A DNA stretch of 12,214 nucleotides, taken from contig JANXAX010000025.1 in assembly GCA_025062175.1 (NCBI GenBank), positions 3,371 through 15,584 of the forward strand, in the 5' to 3' direction. This document shows, piece by piece, positions 1 to 5,259 of this stretch. The notes below the pieces were generated by a model. It saw only the letters and a program-made list of their open reading frames with translations. It ran no database searches and was not told the origin of the DNA. Source of the stretch: Anaerolineae bacterium. GTDB taxonomy: Bacteria; Chloroflexota; Anaerolineae; 4572-78; NAK82. The position numbers and the translations under genes were made by a program. How positions within the stretch are numbered: the first letter of the stretch is position 1; each line of letters starts with the position of its first letter.

Positions 1-2
1 GG

Positions 3-254
3 GAGCGGCGGCATGCGCTCCAGCCCGATTTCACGACGCACCGCCGCGCCACTCCGATGGACGTGTATCAACTGCTGCCCAAGACGAACTGCGGGCAGTG
101 CGGTCAACCGACGTGCTTCACCTTTGCGCTGCAGCTGGTGGCAGGTCAGAGGAAACCCGAAGCGTGTCCACCGCTGTTGCAGCCTGCATGCGCCGAGCAG
201 CTGGCCGCCTTGCGCGGGCGGTTGGGAGAGATGCCGGCGCTGGGTTCAGAATAA
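3..254 (+). CDS. Fe-S cluster-binding protein, C-terminal part (5' end outside window)
   Basis: The frame is open from the window edge to a TAA at 252-254, so this is the C-terminal ~83 residues of a longer protein. An ATG at 57 is possible, but no ribosome binding site precedes it and the frame continues upstream. Counted from that ATG, cysteines fall at 12, 15, 20 and 37, spaced C-x2-C-x4-C-x16-C. They sit in a context (LLPKTNCGQCGQPTC) typical of the small 4Fe-4S domain found at the end of corrinoid iron-sulfur proteins and several uncharacterised Fe-S proteins (Pfam FeS, PF04060). The domain should hold one [4Fe-4S] cluster in the cytoplasm and act in electron transfer or as a partner-binding module. 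The full protein cannot be named because its main domain is missing. The YceI-like gene starts 18 bases downstream, so the two are probably co-transcribed. Confidence 0.75.
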   Translation, partial: ERRHALQPDFTTHRRATPMDVYQLLPKTNCGQCGQPTCFTFALQLVAGQRKPEACPPLLQPACAEQLAALRGRLGEMPALGSE

Positions 255-272
255 TCGCGAGGAGGAAAGCGG

Positions 273-1034
273 ATGTCCCCAATCTGGCAGCTGCTACTCG
301 GCCTGCTCAGCCTGGTGGCGGTCGGGATAGGAGGCATCGCGGCGGTGCCCCACAGCAGTTGTCCCGACGTCACCGTGACGCCCACGGCCACCGCCACCGC
401 ATCTGCGGCCTCCCAGGCGACACCGACGCCGACCCCCACATTGCCGCTGCGGCCACTCCCCGACCGCACCGAGATCTTCTCCATCGTCCCGGAAGAGAGC
501 CTGCTCACCTATACGGTCACCCAGGTGTTGCTGAACGCGGGAGGACGTGCCGAGCCGGTGGTGGGTCGGACGCGCCAGCTGGCCGGCCAATTGACACTCA
601 ACTACGCTGATCCGCGCCGCAGCGTTTTCGGACTGTTCACCGTCAATCTCCATACGTTGACCAGCGGGGATCGTGCGCGTGATGCGGCCTTGCGCTCCGA
701 TTGGCTGGAGTTTGCGCGCTTTCCCCTGGCCTACTTCCGCGTCCAGGAAGTGCGAAACTTCCCGCCCGATTTCCAACCGGCCCGGCCGTTGGAGTTCCAG
801 CTGGTCGGCGCGCTGACGTTGAAAGGGATCACCCGGCCGGCGACATGGGACACAACGGCCGCCCTATACGGGGACCGGATCAAGGGCACGGCTACCACGC
901 GCCTCTATTTGGCCGACTTCGGCATACCCTTGCCGGTCGTGCCCGGCCAGATCGAGGTGACCGACGGCATCACGGTGACGCTGGAGTACACGTTCCAGCG
1001 GATGCAGCCGCCCCCGCTTCCGGGTGGCACTTGA
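273..1034 (+). CDS. YceI-like family protein, secreted or membrane-anchored
   Basis: This 253-residue protein starts at an ATG preceded by a GAGGAGG-type ribosome binding site. Residues 5-25 form one hydrophobic segment, a signal peptide or membrane anchor. Residues 33-60 are a Thr/Pro/Ala-rich linker ending in PTPTPT, typical of a spacer outside the membrane. Residues 66-245 resemble the YceI beta-barrel (PF04264): a strand-rich fold with a LHTLTSGDRARDAALRSDWL-type segment near 126-145, LTLKGITRPATW at 181-192 and LADFGIPLP at 213-221. YceI proteins are lipocalin-like barrels that bind isoprenoids or amphiphiles. Their physiological roles are poorly defined, and some sit near quinone or cytochrome genes. 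Cys30 is not in a good lipobox, so lipidation is doubtful. A redox-related role is suggested only by the neighbours, an Fe-S protein and Trx-VKOR. Confidence 0.8.
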   Translation: MSPIWQLLLGLLSLVAVGIGGIAAVPHSSCPDVTVTPTATATASAASQATPTPTPTLPLRPLPDRTEIFSIVPEESLLTYTVTQVLLNAGGRAEPVVGRTRQLAGQLTLNYADPRRSVFGLFTVNLHTLTSGDRARDAALRSDWLEFARFPLAYFRVQEVRNFPPDFQPARPLEFQLVGALTLKGITRPATWDTTAALYGDRIKGTATTRLYLADFGIPLPVVPGQIEVTDGITVTLEYTFQRMQPPPLPGGT

Positions 1035-1077
1035 GGGTGATCCATGCTGTCCGTGCGACAGCTGCCCCCTCATTTAG

Positions 1078-1106
1078 GCGCGGCATCGTTTGCAGGATTG
1101 CCGCGC
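1078..1106 (+). other. GC-rich stem-loop after YceI-like gene
   Basis: Perfect 8-bp arms GCGCGGCA (1078-1085) and TGCCGCGC (1099-1106) enclose a 13-base loop, starting 44 bases after the YceI-like stop codon. No T-run follows directly, so it is not a canonical intrinsic terminator. It could mark mRNA 3'-end processing or a weak stop before the Trx-VKOR gene. The rest of the 1035-1220 gap shows only the ribosome binding site of the next gene. Confidence 0.35.
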
Positions 1107-1220
1107 GGACGTCCTGATGGTTTCACCCAAAGAGGATGAGCGCCTCTGGGGGCATCTGGATTTCGGGCGAGATGGGAGCAACGCTTCAACAAAAATGGCA
1201 GCAAGGAGGTTGAAGCAGGG

Positions 1221-2342
1221 ATGACACGGTGGTTATGCGTCTTAGCGGCCTTCGGGATCGTATGCGCGGTGGTGTTGACATGGCCCGGCGCAGCGCAAGC
1301 GGAATTGCCGGTGGTGCATGCCATCCTGTTCTGGTCGCGCACCTGCCCGCACTGCCATTATGTGATGGAAGAAGTATTGCCGCCTCTGCAGGCGCAATAT
1401 GGGGCGCAGTTTCGCCTGAAAATGCTGGAGGGACGCACGCCGGCCAACGTGGCGCTGTATCAAGCCGCGGTGCAACGTTTCAACATCCCGCCGGAACGGC
1501 GTGCCGTGCCCACCCTGATCATCGGCGACCACGTGCTGGTGGGTTCGCGTGAGATCCCGGAGCAGCTGCCCGGTTTGATCGCGCAGTACCTGGCGGCCGG
1601 CGGGGTGGATTATCCGGCTCTGCCCGGCCTGGAACAGGCGGTGGGCGTGGAATGGTGCGGCAGCAACCCGTGCGACGAAGAGACTGCCTCGACAGCGACG
1701 GGTGCGCCCGAGGAGCATCCGGCACCTGATCCGGTTGCCAATGCGCTGGCGGGCCTCGTCTTGGCGGCGCTGGCGGCGGCGTTGGTCTACGCGTTCCTCG
1801 CCTTCGGCCGGGCGAGTCGCCAGGCCGCGGCGCAGACAGATGGGGCGGCAGCGCGCCCGCGCCACGCGCAATTGGCCACGCACCCGCAACCCAGCGGATG
1901 GTCCACGCTGATCCCGGCCTTTGCGCTGCTCGGCTTGGGGGTGGCTGGCTATCTCGCTTATACCAAGCTGGCGCACGCCGATGTCTTGTGTGGCCCGGTG
2001 GGGGATTGCGACGCGGTGCAGCTCAGCCCCTACGCGGAGCTGTTCGGCATTCCCGTGGCGGTACTGGGGGGATTGAGCTATCTGGGCATCCTGGTCCTCT
2101 GGCTAGTGTATCGCCTGTCCGCCGGTGGATTGGGCTGGAGTGCGCTGCTCATCCTGTGGGGGCTGGCAGTGATCGGCGCGGCATTCTCCTTGTATCTGAC
2201 CTTCCTGGAGCCTTTCGTCATCGGCGCGGTGTGTCCATGGTGTCTCACCTCGGCGGTGTGTATGGCGCTCATCCTGCTGGTGGCCTCGCACGTTCTGCAG
2301 GGCCGAGTCGCTGAGACACGGCAGCGAACACGGAGCGCGTAG
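1221..2342 (+). CDS. Thioredoxin-like domain fused to vitamin K epoxide reductase (VKOR) family membrane protein
   Basis: The 373-residue protein should drive disulfide formation outside the cytoplasm. The Trx domain would oxidise substrate thiols, and VKOR would re-oxidise Trx and pass electrons to membrane quinone. Residues 1-27 look like a signal peptide ending AQA. Residues 31-125 are a thioredoxin/glutaredoxin-like domain with CPHC at 42-45 and the expected cis-Pro at Val96-Pro97. A second cysteine pair lies at 146 and 151. A membrane segment at 175-195 and an Arg-rich linker at 196-227 lead to the VKOR bundle, with helices near 229-248, 275-298, 305-328 and 336-358. The loop cysteines are C257 and C263, the motif SPYAELFGIPVAVLG follows at 269-283, and the quinone-site CPWC is at 338-341. 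Predicted topology puts both active sites on the outer face. AAGGAGG at 1203-1209 supports the start. Bacterial VKOR fusions usually carry the Trx domain at the C terminus, so this order is the reverse. Confidence 0.88.
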   Translation: MTRWLCVLAAFGIVCAVVLTWPGAAQAELPVVHAILFWSRTCPHCHYVMEEVLPPLQAQYGAQFRLKMLEGRTPANVALYQAAVQRFNIPPERRAVPTLIIGDHVLVGSREIPEQLPGLIAQYLAAGGVDYPALPGLEQAVGVEWCGSNPCDEETASTATGAPEEHPAPDPVANALAGLVLAALAAALVYAFLAFGRASRQAAAQTDGAAARPRHAQLATHPQPSGWSTLIPAFALLGLGVAGYLAYTKLAHADVLCGPVGDCDAVQLSPYAELFGIPVAVLGGLSYLGILVLWLVYRLSAGGLGWSALLILWGLAVIGAAFSLYLTFLEPFVIGAVCPWCLTSAVCMALILLVASHVLQGRVAETRQRTRSA

Positions 2343-2737
2343 ACGCCGAGGCAACTTCCGTCAAGACGACGGGCGGGTCTCGTCTTCGGCAGAACGGAGG
2401 CGCAGCCTCCCGGCGGAAAATGCCCGGTGGTTACGCCTGTCGGACGCACCTTCAGTGGCTCATGGCTCTCTCGCACGGTCGCGGCTCGGATGATCGTCGC
2501 ACGCCGCTGCCTCTGTGCGTCCTCCATTTTGAAGCGCGCCTGAAACCGACCAAAGGCTGCGAACCTCCGAGAGGTCATCGGGTGTTATTCTGAATAAGAA
2601 TGTTCTCGCGCGAGACCATACCCGGTGGCATCGCGCCCGATCCGGATCACAGGGTCGTGTGGCGGGATCCACTTTCCCTGGTGTTTGATGACAGATGAGA
2701 ACCTGCATGAAGCGCTGGGGAGTAGGAGGGAAGGGCG
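2343..2737. other. 395-base intergenic region without a credible gene
   Basis: Open frames here on either strand have poor composition and no ribosome binding site. Visible structures are a 7-bp stem-loop at 2363-2386 (AAGACGA/TCGTCTT, 10-base loop) and a 6-bp hairpin at 2396-2410 (GGAGGC-GCA-GCCTCC). There is also a tight 5-bp hairpin at 2563-2575 (ACCTC-CGA-GAGGT) and an AT-rich palindrome at 2585-2597. None carries the T-run of an intrinsic terminator. The region probably holds the end of the Trx-VKOR transcript and the start of the next one, and might include a dispersed repeat. I could not identify a convincing -35/-10 pair. Confidence 0.6.
2585..2597. promoter_or_regulatory. AT-rich palindrome upstream of the B12 radical SAM gene, possible operator
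   Basis: TTATTC-T-GAATAA is a perfect 6-bp inverted repeat around one base, lying in otherwise GC-rich sequence about 140 bases before the next start codon. It could be a repressor site. The embedded TATTCT also resembles a -10 hexamer, but no good -35 is seen. Function is inferred from symmetry and position only. Confidence 0.3.
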
Positions 2738-4141
2738 ATGCGTGTGCTGTTGGTGCAACCGAAACAGAATCAGGGGATCGGATTAGAGCGCTTGGATTTG
2801 CTTGAACCCCTGGGACTGGAGATGATCGCCGGCGCGCTGCATGATGGGCATGAGGTGGCGTTGTTAGATCTGCGCCTGCAACCGGATGCCCTGCCGGCCA
2901 CACTGGCCGATTTTCGCCCCCACGTCGTGGGCATCAGCTCCACCTTTACCGTGAAGATGTACCAAACGCTCCACATCGCGGCAACGGCCAAAGCGGCCCA
3001 TCCCCAGACGTTCACGGTGGTCGGGGGTCACCATCCTTCGTTGTATCCGCGCGATTTTCAGCATCCGGCTGTGGATGCCATTGTGGTAGGGGAGGGGGAG
3101 GTTACGATGCGCGAGCTGGTGGATTGTCTCGCCGCCGGCGGCGACCCTTCCCAGGTGGCCGGATTAGTGCTCAACCGCCCGGAAGGACAATATTTCACTG
3201 GCCAGCGCGCCTTGGTGCCGCACCTGGATGCCCTGCCGCAGCCGCAACGCGCCCTGACGCAACCGTTTCGACGGCACTATCACCTGTTCATCGAGTGGCC
3301 GATTGCCGCTGTGGAGACGGCGCGTGGTTGTCCCTATCGCTGTAGCTTCTGCGCCGTCTGGCGCTTTTATCAGGGCCAGGTGCGGTTTAAGAGCCCGCGG
3401 CGGGTGGTGGAAGAGCTGGAATCGCTCGCAGAGCCCAAGGTGTTCTTCACCGATGACAATTTCCTGTCCAACGTGCGGCGCAGCGCGGAGCTGGCGCGGC
3501 TGATCCGGGAACGGGGCATCCGCAAGCAGTATTACATCCAGGCGCGCAGCGATGTCATTGTGCGCCATCCCGAGCTGATCGCTGCGTGGCGCGAATTCGG
3601 GCTGGACGGGGTTTTCATGGGTTTCGAGAAACCGGACCCGGCCGGCCTGGAGGCGGTAAACAAAAACAACTCGGTCGAGAACAACGAGAAAGCCTTGGCC
3701 ATCCTGCGTCAGCATGGCATCGAGCCGGATGTGTCGTTCATCGTCGATCCGGACTATGACCATGCCGACTTTGCCGCCCTGCGCCGCTATGTGCGCCGCC
3801 TGAAATTGCGCTTGCCCTTCTTCACCGTGCTCACGCCGCTACCCGGCACTCCCTTCTTCGAGGCCGTCAAGGACCAGCTGGTCACGCGCAACTATGAGCT
3901 TTTCGACGTGCTCCATGCAGTGTTGCCCACGCGCTTACCTCTGGCCGAGTTCTATGCCGAGCTGGCCCGGCTCTATCGCGATGCCTATCCGCTGTGGAAG
4001 CTGTGGCTGGGCAAGCTCTATTTCGCTTTTGCGGATCTCTGGAGGCACAGCCCATGTCCGGTCTCCTGGCAGCGCATCATAGACGAGATCGCACACGTCA
4101 GCGAGGCGCGCGCGTATCTGGAGAGCTGCCATTGGGGATGA
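2738..4141 (+). CDS. Cobalamin-binding radical SAM protein, hopanoid C-3 methylase (HpnR)-like
   Basis: The 467-residue protein has the class B radical SAM layout. Residues 1-145 form a Rossmann-like B12-binding domain with the start MRVLLVQP, VVGGHHPSLYP at 94-104 and VGEGE at 117-121. The radical SAM barrel follows, with the cluster motif C198-x3-C202-x2-C205. Later conserved-looking stretches are FFTDDNF at 236-242, GVFMGFEKPDPAGLEAVNK at 291-309 and TVLTPLPGTP at 363-372. The C-terminal region contains FDVLHAVLPTRLPLAEFY at 389-406. Such enzymes use a [4Fe-4S] cluster with SAM and methylcobalamin to methylate unactivated carbons. The sequence from the cluster motif through the LPTRLPL stretch recalls HpnR, which adds a 3-methyl group to bacteriohopanoids, but that is from memory and not searched. 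Other B12 radical SAM methylases, such as BchQ/BchR types, remain possible. AGGAGG at 2724-2729 sets the start. It appears monocistronic, with no hopanoid genes in view. Confidence 0.8.
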   Translation: MRVLLVQPKQNQGIGLERLDLLEPLGLEMIAGALHDGHEVALLDLRLQPDALPATLADFRPHVVGISSTFTVKMYQTLHIAATAKAAHPQTFTVVGGHHPSLYPRDFQHPAVDAIVVGEGEVTMRELVDCLAAGGDPSQVAGLVLNRPEGQYFTGQRALVPHLDALPQPQRALTQPFRRHYHLFIEWPIAAVETARGCPYRCSFCAVWRFYQGQVRFKSPRRVVEELESLAEPKVFFTDDNFLSNVRRSAELARLIRERGIRKQYYIQARSDVIVRHPELIAAWREFGLDGVFMGFEKPDPAGLEAVNKNNSVENNEKALAILRQHGIEPDVSFIVDPDYDHADFAALRRYVRRLKLRLPFFTVLTPLPGTPFFEAVKDQLVTRNYELFDVLHAVLPTRLPLAEFYAELARLYRDAYPLWKLWLGKLYFAFADLWRHSPCPVSWQRIIDEIAHVSEARAYLESCHWG

Positions 4142-4257
4142 TGCGCGATCCGAACGTCCTCACTGCTCCCGGACGGTCGCAGCGCGGATAGAGCGTGGTC
4201 ATTCGGGGGATTGCTTCCGTTCGCCCTCAAACCGGAATACGCCTGTTGAACGTTCGA

Positions 4258-4288
4258 TTTTTCCCAAGGTTGCACGGGCGCGTATAAT
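4258..4288 (+). promoter_or_regulatory. Putative promoter of the ABC-2 transporter operon
   Basis: A perfect TATAAT at 4283-4288 stands out in GC-rich sequence 42 bases before the ATPase start codon, followed by more AT-rich bases where transcription would begin (about 4294-4296). The -35 region is weak: only T-rich sequence (4258-4265) lies at the right distance. TTGCAC at 4270-4275 is too close to the -10. An 8-bp palindrome GAACGTTC at 4248-4255 lies just upstream and could bind a regulator. Confidence 0.5.
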
Positions 4289-4299
4289 TATAGCTTTGT

Positions 4300-4315
4300 G
4301 ACAAGCGATCTTGTC
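4300..4315. promoter_or_regulatory. Palindrome at the predicted transcription start of the ABC operon
   Basis: GACAAG-CGAT-CTTGTC is a perfect 6-bp inverted repeat with a 4-base spacer. It starts 11 bases after the TATAAT and ends two bases before the AGGAGG ribosome binding site (4318-4323). As DNA it would be well placed as a repressor operator. As RNA it would be a small tetraloop hairpin next to the ribosome binding site. The sequence cannot decide between these. Confidence 0.45.
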
Positions 4316-4329
4316 TCAGGAGGCGGCGG

Positions 4330-5259
4330 ATGATCGAAGTCATGGATGTCACCAAATCGTTCGGGCCGGTTGAGGCCTTGCGTGGTGTCAGCTTCCGCGT
4401 CGCACCCCACGAGGTGGTCGGGCTGTTGGGGCCGAACGGCGCCGGCAAGTCGACCACGATTCGCATTCTGACCGGTTATCTGCAGCCGGACAGCGGCACG
4501 GTCACGGTGGATGGCCTGGACGTGCTGCGCCACACGCGCGAGGTGCAGGCGCGCATCGGCTACCTGCCCGAAAACGCCCCGCTCTACAACGACCTCTCGG
4601 TGCAGGCGTATCTCAAGATGATGGCCGACTTGCGCATGATCCCGGAGGAAAAGCAGCCGGCGTACCTTTCCGAGGCGATCTACGCCACCGGCCTGGCGGA
4701 CCATCTGACGCGCCCCATCGGTGAGCTGAGCAAGGGATATCGGCAGCGCGTCGGACTGGCGCAGGCGATCTTGCACCGCCCCAAGCTGCTCATCCTGGAT
4801 GAGCCCACCATCGGATTAGATCCCACCCAGATCATCGAGATTCGGCGCTTGATCCGGCGCTTGGCCCAGGAGAGCACTATTCTCTTCTCGTCGCACATCC
4901 TGTCGGAGGTGGAGGCAGTGTGTGATCGGGTGATCATCATCATGAACGGCCAGGTGAAGGCGGATGCCCGTCTGGCCGACCTGGCCGCCACGGGGGGTGC
5001 CATCCTGGTGCTGCGCCGGGCGGTCGATGGGGTACAACACGCGCTGGCCAGCCTGGACGGTGTCGATGCCGTCGAGGTGGTGCCGGGCAGCGATGGCTAC
5101 CCGACCTATCGGGTGCGTGGCGGGCCGGGCGTGGATTTGTGTCCGGCGGTGTATGACCTTGCGCGTGAACAGGGCTGGCCGGTGCGCGAGATCCGCCCTG
5201 ATGTGCGCACCCTGGAGACGGTCTTCAACCAGCTGGCCATGGGGGTGGAAGTGCTATGA
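4330..5259 (+). CDS. ABC-2 type transporter ATP-binding protein, GldA-like
   Basis: This 309-residue cytoplasmic ATPase powers the membrane protein encoded next. All nucleotide-binding motifs are present: Walker A GPNGAGKST at 34-42, signature LSKGYRQR at 133-140, Walker B LLILDEP at 153-159 with Glu158, the D-loop GLD at 162-164 and the H-loop His189. The Q-loop region reads GYLPENAPLY (77-86), with Glu in place of the common Gln, as is typical of the GldA/NosF branch of ABC-2 exporters. Residues ~225-309 form the C-terminal extension common in that branch. AGGAGG at 4318-4323 sits six bases before the ATG. The stop codon overlaps the next start as ATGA, indicating translational coupling and a fixed partnership. 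The Gld name reflects similarity only; gliding motility is not implied. Confidence 0.92.
   Translation: MIEVMDVTKSFGPVEALRGVSFRVAPHEVVGLLGPNGAGKSTTIRILTGYLQPDSGTVTVDGLDVLRHTREVQARIGYLPENAPLYNDLSVQAYLKMMADLRMIPEEKQPAYLSEAIYATGLADHLTRPIGELSKGYRQRVGLAQAILHRPKLLILDEPTIGLDPTQIIEIRRLIRRLAQESTILFSSHILSEVEAVCDRVIIIMNGQVKADARLADLAATGGAILVLRRAVDGVQHALASLDGVDAVEVVPGSDGYPTYRVRGGPGVDLCPAVYDLAREQGWPVREIRPDVRTLETVFNQLAMGVEVL

Noticed and set aside
2460..2903. A 147-codon minus-strand frame across the gap before the B12 radical SAM gene
   Set aside because: It overlaps the start of the well-supported gene, has Pro/Arg/Ala-rich random composition and no ribosome binding site.
4148..4189. Nested short inverted repeats (ATCCG/CGGAT and CGTCC/GGACG) after the B12 radical SAM gene as a terminator
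   Set aside because: The stems are only 5 bp with large loops and no T-run follows.
4270..4275. TTGCAC as the -35 box for the TATAAT at 4283
   Set aside because: The spacer is only 7 bases, far too short for a normal sigma-70-type promoter.
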